A stretch of 64,000 bases of DNA from Geodermatophilus tzadiensis (lineage in GTDB: Bacteria > Actinomycetota > Actinomycetes > Mycobacteriales > Geodermatophilaceae): the NCBI RefSeq assembly GCF_003002915.1, contig NZ_PVTG01000005.1, positions 186,001-250,000 on the forward strand, read 5' to 3'. Of the stretch, positions 26,092 to 33,313 are shown piece by piece (the stretch's first letter is position 1; every line of letters begins with the position of its first letter). The notes under the pieces were generated by a model. That model saw only the letters and a list, made by a program, of their open reading frames with translations. It was not told where the DNA came from and ran no database searches. A program made the translations under genes and the position numbers.

Positions 26092-26861
26092 TGGGGATTC
26101 TCGAGGGCAAGACGGTCCTGGTCACCGGCGTCCTCACCGAGGCGTCGATCGCGTACGCGACCGCCCGGATCGCGCAGGAGCAGGGCGCCACCGTGGTGCT
26201 GTCCAACTTCGGCCGCGCGCTGTCGCTGTGCCAGCGGATCGCCAAGCGGCTGCCCGCCGAGGCGCCCGTCGTCGAGCTCGACGTCACGAACACCGAGCAC
26301 CTGGCCACGCTGGCCGACCGGCTGCGCGAGCACGTCGGCGGCTCCCTCGACGGCGTCGTCCACTCCATCGGCTTCGCGCCGCAGGAGGCGATGGGCGAGG
26401 GCTTCCCCGAGGTCGCCTGGGAGCACGCGGCCACCGCCTTCCAGGTGTCCACCTGGTCGATGGCCTCGCTCACCCAGGCCTGCCGGCCGCTGTTCGGCGA
26501 GCGGGCGTCGGTGGTCGGGCTGACCTTCGACGCCACCGTCGCCTGGCCGGTGTACGGCTGGATGGGCGCGGCCAAGGCGGCGCTGGAGTCCACCTCCCGC
26601 TACCTGGCCCGCGAGCTGGGCCCGGAGGGGGTGCGGGTCAACCTGGTCGCCGCCGGCCCGCTGCGCAGCATGGCGATGAAGTCGATCCCCGGCAGCAAGC
26701 AGTTCGAGGAGGCGTGGGAGGGCCGCGCCCCGCTGGGCTGGTCGGTCACCGACACCGAGCCCGCCGGCAAGGCCGTCGTCGCGCTGCTGTCGGACTGGTT
26801 CCCCGCCACCACCGGCGAGATCGTCCACGTCGACGGGGGCTTCCACGCCGTCGGCGTGTGA
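26091..26861 (+). CDS. inhA: Enoyl-ACP reductase, InhA/FabI type
   Basis: A 256-residue NADH-dependent enoyl-ACP reductase completing each elongation cycle. Sequence along its length is InhA-like: LVTGVLTEASIAYATA (cofactor loop), LDGVVHSIGFAPQ, catalytic Tyr/Lys in YGWMGAAKAALES, VRVNLVAAGPLRSMAM, and ALLSDWFPATTGEIVHVDGG. The long substrate-loop insert seen in mycobacterial InhA appears shorter here, which fits a host making ordinary-length fatty acids rather than mycolates. The ATG overlaps the fabG stop. Its last six codons plus stop are duplicated just downstream (26874-26892). Confidence 0.92.
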
Positions 26862-26892
26862 AGGGTCACAGAGCCACGCCGTCGGCGTGTGA
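26843..26892. repeat. 19-bp direct repeat of the enoyl reductase 3' end
   Basis: The last codons and stop of the reductase gene (26843-26861) are repeated exactly at 26874-26892, 31 bases later, in the spacer before the ferrochelatase gene. It looks like a short tandem duplication that added 31 bases. The second copy is outside the coding region. Confidence 0.85.
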
Positions 26893-26929
26893 GCGCATCC
26901 GATCGACCCCGTCCTCCCGAAGGAAGTCC

Positions 26930-28051
26930 GTGCCCCGCGCCACCGTCGACCTGCACCCCGGCCAGCGACCCGACGAGGACCCCTCGCTCGCCGTCCGCAA
27001 CAACGGGGGGACGCCGCCGGCGGCGTCCCCCGCACCGGCCGGCCGCCGGGAGGCGCTGCTGGTGCTCTCCTTCGGCGGTCCCCGCGGCTCCGACGACGTC
27101 ATGCCGTTCCTGGAGAACGTCACCCGCGGCCGCGGCGTCCCGCCCGAGCGGCTGCTCGACGTCGCCGAGCACTACCACCACTTCGGCGGCGTCAGCCCGA
27201 TCAACGAGCAGAACGAGGCGCTCGTCGCCGCCGTCGCGGCCGACCTGGCCGCGCACGGCGTCGACCTGCCCGTCTACTGGGGCAACCGCAACTGGGACCC
27301 CTACGTCGAGGACGTCTGGCAGCAGATGACCGACGACGGCATCGAGCACGTCTACGTGCTGGCCACCTCCGCCTACGCCTCGTACTCCGGCTGCCGGCAG
27401 TACCACGAGGACGTCGCCCGGGCCCGGATCGCCACCGGGGGAGGGCCGACGGCGGAGAAGCTGCCGCACTACTCCGACGCCCCGGGCTTCGTGCGGGCCA
27501 ACGCCGACGCCCTGGCCGCCGCGCTGGCGCAGCTGCCCGAGGAGCACCGCGCGACGGCGCGGCTGGTGGCGACGGCGCACTCCATCCCCGTCTCGATGGC
27601 CGCCGTCGCCGGGCCCGACGGGCACGCCTACGAGGCCGAGCTGCAGGCCGCCGCGCGCGCCGTCGTCGACGCCGTCGAGCCCGGCCGGCCCGTCGACCTG
27701 GTGTGGCAGAGCCGCAGCGGCCCGCCCTCGGTGCCGTGGCTCGAGCCCGACGTCAACGACCACCTGCGGGCGCTGCACGAGAACGGCGAGACGGCGGTCG
27801 TGCTGTTCCCGGTCGGGTTCGTCAGCGACCACCTCGAGGTGGTCTGGGACCTCGACCACGAGGCGGAGGAGACCGCCGGGGAGCTCGGGCTGGTCTTCGT
27901 CCGGGCCGGCACCGCGGGCACCCACCCGGCGTTCGTGGCGATGGTGCGCGAGCTGCTCGAGGAGCGGCGCGCGGGCGCCGAGCCGCGCCTGGGCACGAAC
28001 TGCCCCGCCGCGTGCTGCTTCGTCCAGCGCCCGGCGGCCCGCCCCGCCTGA
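26930..28051 (+). CDS. hemH: Ferrochelatase (coproporphyrin ferrochelatase type)
   Basis: A 373-residue haem-pathway enzyme inserting ferrous iron. LVLSFGGPRGSDDVMPFLENV opens the fold; HYHHFGGVSPINEQ, the catalytic-histidine region VATAHSIPVSMA, QSRSGPPSVPWLEPDV, and LFPVGFVSDHLEVVWDLDHEA are all characteristic. In Gram-positive actinobacteria this enzyme usually acts on coproporphyrin III. Cysteines at SYSGCRQY and at the end (GTNCPAACCF) match the positions of 2Fe-2S ligands in mycobacterial ferrochelatase. The first 40 residues are an extra variable stretch. GTG at 26930 behind GAAGGAAG. Confidence 0.92.
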   Translation: MPRATVDLHPGQRPDEDPSLAVRNNGGTPPAASPAPAGRREALLVLSFGGPRGSDDVMPFLENVTRGRGVPPERLLDVAEHYHHFGGVSPINEQNEALVAAVAADLAAHGVDLPVYWGNRNWDPYVEDVWQQMTDDGIEHVYVLATSAYASYSGCRQYHEDVARARIATGGGPTAEKLPHYSDAPGFVRANADALAAALAQLPEEHRATARLVATAHSIPVSMAAVAGPDGHAYEAELQAAARAVVDAVEPGRPVDLVWQSRSGPPSVPWLEPDVNDHLRALHENGETAVVLFPVGFVSDHLEVVWDLDHEAEETAGELGLVFVRAGTAGTHPAFVAMVRELLEERRAGAEPRLGTNCPAACCFVQRPAARPA

Positions 28052-28124
28052 GCCGCCGCGCCGCGGCGCGTTGACGCGGGTCCGTGCCGCGAGTAGACCG
28101 GGGGCCTGCCGAGGACGGTGAGCC

Positions 28125-28961
28125 GTGGTCGACGTCCACCCCGCCAACGCCGCACAGCTGGGCGCCTGGGACGGCGCGCAGGGGGCGTACTGGGCCGCCC
28201 AGGCCGACCGCTTCGACCGGGCCGTGGCCCGCTACGACGCCGCCTTCCTCGCCGCGGCCGACCTGCGGCCGGGGGAGCGGGTCCTCGACGTCGGCTGCGG
28301 CACCGGCCGCACGACCCGGGAGGCGGCGCGCCGCACCGGGGACGCGCTCGGCGTCGACCTGTCCTCGGCGATGCTCGAGGTCGCCCGCCGGCGCGCCGCC
28401 GACGAGGGGCTGACCGGCGTCCGGTTCGAGCAGGCCGACGCCCAGGTGGCCGCCTTCCCGCCGGCCGCCTTCGACGTGGCCATCAGCCGCACCGGCGCGA
28501 TGTTCTTCGCCGACCCGGTCGCCGCGCTGGCCAACGTCGGCCGGGCGCTGGTGCCCGGCGGCCGGCTCGTGCTGCTGGTGTGGCAGGCGCTCGAGGCCAA
28601 CGAGTGGATGACCGAGATCCTGGGCGCCCTGGCCGCCGGGCGCCCGCTGCCGGCGCCGCCCCCGGGCGCCCCGGGCCCGTTCTCCCTCGCCGACCCCGGG
28701 CGGGTGCGGGAGGTGCTGGCCGCCGCGGGTCACCGTCAGGTGGAGGTCGAGGGTCTGCGCGAGCCGGAGTGGTTCGGGACCGACGCCGACGACGCGCTGA
28801 CGTTCGTGCTCGGCCTGGCCGGCTGGCTGCTCGAGGGCCTGGACGACGCCGCCCGGGAGCGTGCGGTGGCCGACCTGCGGCGGCGGCTCGAGGCCCACAC
28901 CGGCCCGGACGGCGTCGAGCTCGGCTCCGCGGCCTGGCTGGTCACCGCCCGCCGTCCCTGA
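28125..28961 (+). CDS. SAM-dependent class I methyltransferase
   Basis: A 278-residue cytoplasmic methyltransferase (Methyltransf_11/25-like). Motif I is VLDVGCGTGRTT (about residues 53-64), the acidic ribose contact is in ALGVDLSSAMLEVA, and the post-motif strand is FDVAISRTGAMFFADPVAAL. The N-terminus (QLGAWDGAQGAYWAAQADRFDR) resembles ubiquinone/sterol-type methyltransferases of actinobacteria. Substrate unknown. GTG at 28125 with GAGGA nearby. It interrupts the otherwise mycobacteria-like order between ferrochelatase and the Rv1486c-type gene and converges with the latter. Confidence 0.88.
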   Translation: MVDVHPANAAQLGAWDGAQGAYWAAQADRFDRAVARYDAAFLAAADLRPGERVLDVGCGTGRTTREAARRTGDALGVDLSSAMLEVARRRAADEGLTGVRFEQADAQVAAFPPAAFDVAISRTGAMFFADPVAALANVGRALVPGGRLVLLVWQALEANEWMTEILGALAAGRPLPAPPPGAPGPFSLADPGRVREVLAAAGHRQVEVEGLREPEWFGTDADDALTFVLGLAGWLLEGLDDAARERAVADLRRRLEAHTGPDGVELGSAAWLVTARRP

Positions 28962-28972
28962 GGAGGGGGCGG

Positions 28973-29707
28973 TCAGCGGGGGACGGCGTTGCAGGCGGCG
29001 ACCGTGGCCTCGCGGACGGCGGTGGCCAGCGGGCGCAGCGCGTCGTCGCGGGCGGCGGCCTGGGCGTGGGTGACCGCGGCGCCCGGCGCGTCGGCCGTCG
29101 CCAGGTCGAGCACCCGCGCCAGCCGCCGCGCGCGGGCCAGCACCGACAGCGCCAGCGGGTCGGTGTCCGGGGGGAGGCCCGGCGCCTGCGCGCTGCCCAG
29201 CCCGGCCAGCAGCGCCGGCACCTCGGGGTTCCAGCGGGCGAGGTCCAGGGCGGCCAGCGTGCGCGCCGCGTCGCCGACGGCGAGGTCGAGCGCGCCGGAC
29301 ACCGCGCGCAGCGAGCCCTCCACCGGCGGCGGCGCGGGCGGGACGCCGTCCAGCGGGAACGCCGTCCAGGCGGTGACCTCCGGGCCGAGCTCCTCGGGCA
29401 CCAGCGCCACGTGCTCGCCGACGGCGGCCTGCCCGGCCTCGGTGGCCAGCGCGGCCAGCCCCGGCGCGCGCGGCAGCCCGCGGACGTCGCCGGGCACCGG
29501 CAGCACCAGCCGGACGCGCCGCTCGCCGAGTCCGCGCAGCGCGCTCAGCGCCCACCCGAGGGGGACGGCGTCCGACGTGCCGGGCAGCCCGGTGACCCGG
29601 TGCGCGCGGTCGTCGGTCAGCGCGTCGAGCGCGGTGTCGTAGGGCGTGCGGCCGGAGAGCCAGGCGGTCGCCCAGACCGCGAACCGGCCGGCGGGGAGGT
29701 CGTGCAC
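28973..29707 (-). CDS. Conserved hypothetical protein (Rv1486c position)
   Basis: A 244-residue Ala/Leu-rich protein with no clear catalytic motif. It opens LPAGRFAVWATAWLSGRTPYDTALDALT and has alternating helix and strand segments. In M. tuberculosis a conserved hypothetical gene in exactly this place and orientation (Rv1486c) sits between hemZ and the NfeD/SPFH pair, and this frame is the likely counterpart. It is divergent from the NfeD gene across a 65-base gap. No function can be assigned. Confidence 0.75.
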   Translation of the reverse strand: MHDLPAGRFAVWATAWLSGRTPYDTALDALTDDRAHRVTGLPGTSDAVPLGWALSALRGLGERRVRLVLPVPGDVRGLPRAPGLAALATEAGQAAVGEHVALVPEELGPEVTAWTAFPLDGVPPAPPPVEGSLRAVSGALDLAVGDAARTLAALDLARWNPEVPALLAGLGSAQAPGLPPDTDPLALSVLARARRLARVLDLATADAPGAAVTHAQAAARDDALRPLATAVREATVAACNAVPR

Positions 29708-29772
29708 CCGGCGAGGTTACGTCGGCGCGAGCGGGACCCCGCCGCCGCGGGCCGACCTGGGAGACTGGGGGC

Positions 29773-30216
29773 ATGGCTGCGTGGGTGCTCTGGCTGGTCG
29801 CCTCGGGCTTGCTGGTCGCCGGTGAGGTGGCCAGCGGCGACCTGGTGCTGCTGATGCTCGCCGGCGGCGCGCTCGGCGGCGGCGCCGTCGCGCTGCTCGG
29901 GGCCGGGCTGGCGGTCCAGGTGGTGGCCTTCATCGTGGTGTCGGCGATCCTGCTGGCCGTCGCCCGGCCCGCCGCCCGGGCCCGCCTCGACAGCCGGGTG
30001 CCCGGGCACGTCGACGGCGTGCAGGCCCTGGTCGGCCGCACCGCCACGGTCACCCGGCCGGTCGGTCGCTCCAGTGGCCGCATCCAGGTGGGCGCCGACG
30101 AGTGGAGCGCCCGCACCCAGTTCGGCGACGAGGTCTTCGACGTCGGCAGCACCGTGCGCATCCTCCACGTCGACGGCGCCACCGCCGTCGTCGGCGAGGC
30201 CCTCGAACTGGGGTGA
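29773..30216 (+). CDS. NfeD-like membrane protein
   Basis: A 147-residue NfeD short form. Three to four hydrophobic helices fill residues 1-70 (WVLWLVASGLLVAGEV, LVLLMLAGGALGGGAVALLGAGLAVQ). An OB-fold beta domain (VQALVGRTATVTRP to VRILHVDGATAVVGEALEL) follows. Short NfeD proteins pair with SPFH/stomatin proteins in membrane microdomain organisation, and the next gene is such a protein. Rv1487 is the equivalent in M. tuberculosis. Confidence 0.88.
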   Translation: MAAWVLWLVASGLLVAGEVASGDLVLLMLAGGALGGGAVALLGAGLAVQVVAFIVVSAILLAVARPAARARLDSRVPGHVDGVQALVGRTATVTRPVGRSSGRIQVGADEWSARTQFGDEVFDVGSTVRILHVDGATAVVGEALELG

Positions 30217-30299
30217 CCCGCGCCGCAGGGGCGTGACCGGCGGCCCCGCGCACGGGAGGATCGGGGGCGAGCACCACCGACCAGCTCAGGAGGAACCCC

Positions 30300-31466
30300 G
30301 TGGACGCCGCCCTCATCGCCCTCGTCGTCGTGGCGCTGGTGTTCGTGCTGGTCGTGGTCAAGGCGGTCACGATCGTCCCGCAGGCCCAGGCCAAGGTGGT
30401 CGAACGGCTCGGTCGCTACAGCCGCACGCTCTCGCCGGGCCTCTCGCTGCTCGTGCCGTTCATCGACCGCGTGCGCGCGACGGTGGACCTGCGCGAGCAG
30501 GTGGTCTCCTTCCCGCCGCAGCCGGTGATCACCGCCGACAACCTGCAGGTGGGCATCGACACCGTCGTCTACTTCCAGGTCACCGACCCGCGACTGGCCG
30601 TCTACGGCATCGCGAACTACATCACCGGCATGGAGCAGCTGACCACCACGACGCTGCGCAACGTCGTCGGCGGGCTGAACCTCGAGCAGTCGCTGACCGG
30701 CCGCGACGGCATCAACAGCCAGCTGCGCGAGGTGCTCGACGGCACCACCGGCCCGTGGGGGCTGCGCGTGGCGCGGGTGGAGATCAAGGCGATCGAGCCG
30801 CCGCCGTCGATCCGCGACTCGATGGAGAAGCAGCTGCGCGCCGACCGCGACAAGCGGGCGATCATCCTCACCGCCGAGGGTCAGCGGCAGGCCGCGATCA
30901 CCTCGGCCGAGGGGCAGAAGGCCGCGGCGATCCTGTCCGCCGAGGGTGAGAAGCAGGCGGCGATCCTGCAGGCGGAGGCCGAGCGGCAGAGCCGCATCCT
31001 GCGGGCCGAGGGCGAGCGCGCGGCGCTGTTCCTCCAGGCGCAGGGGCAGGCCAAGTCGATCGAGACGGTCTTCCAGGCCATCCACGACGGCCGGCCCGAC
31101 CAGGGGCTGCTGGCCTACCAGTACCTGCAGACGCTGCCGCAGATCGCGCAGGGCGACGCCAACAAGATGTGGATCGTCCCCAGCGAGTTCAGCCGGGCGC
31201 TCGAGGGCCTGGGCAGGCTCGGCGGGGCCGACGGCGAGCGGTCCTTCCTCGACGTCCCGGCCCCGGGCGACGGCGCCGCGCCGGCCCGCCCGATCGACAC
31301 CAGCGGCTGGTTCGAGTCGCAGCTGCCGCCGGCCGCCGAGCAGCCCGAGGCGAAGATCGAGCTGCGCAGCATCGCCGACGACGACCCGGCGCTGCCGACC
31401 CCGCCGCCGCTGCCCCAGATCGCCGCCGAGGTGCAGCACCAGAACGGCAACCCCGCGCCGGCCTGA
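30300..31466 (+). CDS. SPFH/band 7 (stomatin-like) membrane protein
   Basis: A 388-residue protein with one N-terminal membrane helix (ALIALVVVALVFVLVVVKAVTIV, about 4-26) and a band 7 domain (QAQAKVVERLGRYSRTLSPGLSLLVPFID to IEPPPSIRDSMEKQ). An Ala/Glu/Gln-rich coiled coil (AEGQRQAAITSAEGQKAAAILSAEGEKQA) and a proline-rich tail complete it. It forms oligomeric rings on the membrane and typically works with the NfeD protein encoded just before it (Rv1488 counterpart). The GTG at 30300 follows AGGAGGAA. Confidence 0.92.
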   Translation: MDAALIALVVVALVFVLVVVKAVTIVPQAQAKVVERLGRYSRTLSPGLSLLVPFIDRVRATVDLREQVVSFPPQPVITADNLQVGIDTVVYFQVTDPRLAVYGIANYITGMEQLTTTTLRNVVGGLNLEQSLTGRDGINSQLREVLDGTTGPWGLRVARVEIKAIEPPPSIRDSMEKQLRADRDKRAIILTAEGQRQAAITSAEGQKAAAILSAEGEKQAAILQAEAERQSRILRAEGERAALFLQAQGQAKSIETVFQAIHDGRPDQGLLAYQYLQTLPQIAQGDANKMWIVPSEFSRALEGLGRLGGADGERSFLDVPAPGDGAAPARPIDTSGWFESQLPPAAEQPEAKIELRSIADDDPALPTPPPLPQIAAEVQHQNGNPAPA

Positions 31467-31470
31467 CGAG

Positions 31471-32529
31471 CTAGTCCTTGAGCAGGCCCTCGCGGAGCTT
31501 GGCCAGGGTCTGGGACAGCAGCCGCGACACGTGCATCTGCGAGATGCCGATGTCGGCGGCGATCTGCGACTGGGTCATGTTGCCGAAGAACCGCAGGATG
31601 AGGATGCGGCGCTCGCGGGCCGGGATGGTGGCCAGCAGCGGCTGCAGCGACTCGCGGTACTCCACGCCCTCCAGCGCCGCGTCCTCCTCGCCGAGCGTGG
31701 CCGCCAGCGTGGGGGAGTCGTCCTCGCCGGAGAGCCGCTCGTCGAGGGAGCTGCTGCGGTAGGCGTTGGCCACCGCCAGGCCCTCGAGCACCTCCTCGCG
31801 CGGGATGCCCAGGTGCTCAGCCAGCTCCGAGGGCGTCGGCGCGCGGCCGTTCTTCTGCGCCAGCTCGCCGACGGCGGAGTTCAGCGACAGGTGCAGCTCC
31901 TGCAGCCGCCGCGGCACACGCACCGACCAGCCCTGGTCGCGGAAGTGCCGCTTGATCTCCCCGGTGATGGTGGGGACGGCGAAGGAGAGGAACTCCACCC
32001 CGCGGGTCGGGTCGAACCGGTCGATGGCCGCGATCAGGCCGAGCGTGCCCACCTGCAGCAGGTCGTCGAAGGGCTCGCCGCGGTTGCTGAAGCGGCGGGC
32101 GAAGTGCCGGACGAGGGGCAGGTGCTCCTCGACCAGGATCTCGCGCAGCCGCTCGCGGCGGGGGTCGGTCTTCTCCAGCGTCGCGAGCTCGGCGAACAGC
32201 GGGGCGGTCCGCTCGGCCCGGCGCCGGTTGTCCGACACCGGCGCGGCGTCGGGCTCGCGAGCGGTGCCGGTGTCCTCGGTGCCGGTGTCCTCGGTGCCGG
32301 TTTCCTCGGTGCCGGTGTCCTCGGTGCCGGTGTCCTCGGCGTCGGTGTCCTCGGCGTCGGTGTCCTCGGCGGCGCTGTCCTCGGTGTCGGCGTCGGCACT
32401 GCTGCCGGTCGTGGCGGAACGGGCCGCGGGCGCGGGCGTCTCCTCGACCGGACCCTCCGGGGTCCCGGACGTGTCGTCGTGCAGGGGGTCCTCCTCGACG
32501 GCCCGTCGGCTGGCGGCCGCCGGGGTCAC
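31471..32529 (-). CDS. sigF: RNA polymerase sigma factor, SigF/SigB general-stress type
   Basis: A 352-residue group 3 sigma factor. Residues from about 95 carry region 2 (LPLVRHFARRFSNRGEPFDDLLQVGTLGLIAAIDRFD), region 3 (FAVPTITGEIKRHFRDQGWSVRVPRRLQE) and region 4 (MTQSQIAADIGISQMHVSRLLSQTL). The first 90 residues are an unusual acidic extension encoded by a 15-base tandem repeat (EDTGT/EDTDA units, about residues 49-88); typical SigF proteins are about 260 residues. The GTG start overlaps the anti-sigma stop, so the two are made together, as in the usfX-sigF operon of mycobacteria. Expected targets have GTTT-N15-17-GGGTA promoters. Confidence 0.92.
   Translation of the reverse strand: MTPAAASRRAVEEDPLHDDTSGTPEGPVEETPAPAARSATTGSSADADTEDSAAEDTDAEDTDAEDTGTEDTGTEETGTEDTGTEDTGTAREPDAAPVSDNRRRAERTAPLFAELATLEKTDPRRERLREILVEEHLPLVRHFARRFSNRGEPFDDLLQVGTLGLIAAIDRFDPTRGVEFLSFAVPTITGEIKRHFRDQGWSVRVPRRLQELHLSLNSAVGELAQKNGRAPTPSELAEHLGIPREEVLEGLAVANAYRSSSLDERLSGEDDSPTLAATLGEEDAALEGVEYRESLQPLLATIPARERRILILRFFGNMTQSQIAADIGISQMHVSRLLSQTLAKLREGLLKD
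32264..32383. repeat. 15-bp tandem repeat inside the sigma factor gene
   Basis: Eight 15-base units (GTGCCGGTGTCCTCG and close variants) run head to tail. On the coding strand each adds EDTGT or EDTDA, so copy-number change keeps the frame. Units 1, 2, 4 and 5 are identical and unit 3 differs by one base, suggesting recent expansion. Confidence 0.95.
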
Positions 32530-33023
32530 GGGGCGACCGAGCGGTTCTGGCCCGCGCCGCCGACGAGCTCGCCCGGCCGCTGGCCGGGCAGGTACTTGTC
32601 CATGGAGATGACGCCCACCGGGTCGCCGCCGCCGTCGCCGGCGGGGACGTCGGCCTGCGTCGCCGTGCGCCCGTCGACGTTGTCGGCCAGCGTCTGCAGC
32701 ACCGCCCAGCCGAAGCCGTCGCGGGGCACCGCGGTGCCCTCCGCGACCGGCACCCAGGCGTCGATGTGCAGCCCGGCGCGGGTGGTCTCGAAGACCACCG
32801 TCAGCGGGGAGTCGCCGTCGGCGATCGCCGAGAGCGTCGCGCAGGCCTCGTCCACGGCCAGGCGCAGGTCCTCGACCGAGTCGAGGTCGTAGTCCATGCG
32901 GATCGCCAGGTCACCGGCCATCGCGCGCACCGCCGGGAGCTGGCTCGGCGTGGTGGGCACGCGCAGCTCCAGTCGCTCGGCGCGCCGCCCGACCTGGGCG
33001 TGGGCACTCCTCGGGTCCGCCAT
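32526..33023 (-). CDS. rsbW: Anti-sigma factor, RsbW/UsfX-type serine kinase fold
   Basis: A 165-residue GHKL-fold anti-sigma protein. The N-box is LRLAVDEACATLSAIAD and the C-terminal GFGWAVLQTLADNVDG matches the UsfX variant, in which the usual glycine-rich G boxes are degenerate. It should bind and block the sigma factor encoded next, and be released by a dephosphorylated STAS antagonist. The ATG at 33021-33023 gives MADPRSAHAQ. Its promoter region carries a SigF-like site at 33201-33227. The weak ATP lid leaves open whether it still phosphorylates antagonists. Confidence 0.9.
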   Translation of the reverse strand: MADPRSAHAQVGRRAERLELRVPTTPSQLPAVRAMAGDLAIRMDYDLDSVEDLRLAVDEACATLSAIADGDSPLTVVFETTRAGLHIDAWVPVAEGTAVPRDGFGWAVLQTLADNVDGRTATQADVPAGDGGGDPVGVISMDKYLPGQRPGELVGGAGQNRSVAP

Positions 33024-33200
33024 CCGTCGTCTGCTCCTCAGGTCCGTCGCGCCGGCTGCCCGCGGGGGTCCCCCTCCGGGGGCCGGCTCGGTACCGGCCT
33101 CGCCTGTGGGCCCGGTGTCCGGACTCCAGTCTGCCCCGTCGCGCGACCCGGGCCGCGCGTGGGTGCAGACCCCCGACCGGATCCGTGCCAGCGAGCCGCC

Positions 33201-33227
33201 ATACCCGGCCTGGGCGGGTCGCCAAAC
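33201..33227 (-). promoter_or_regulatory. SigF-type promoter of the rsbW-sigF operon
   Basis: On the minus strand the sequence reads GTTT (33227-33224), a 17-base spacer, then GGGTAT (33206-33201). This is the consensus for SigF/SigB-family promoters in actinobacteria. It lies about 175 bases upstream of the anti-sigma ATG and points towards it, implying positive autoregulation. Confidence 0.65.
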
Positions 33228-33313
33228 TCCGCGGCTCCCCGTCCCGGTGGCCCGCCGCCGACCCGCCCGCGCGCGGTTGCCGAGGGCACCGCCCTGTTGT
33301 CTGCTAGGCCCGG

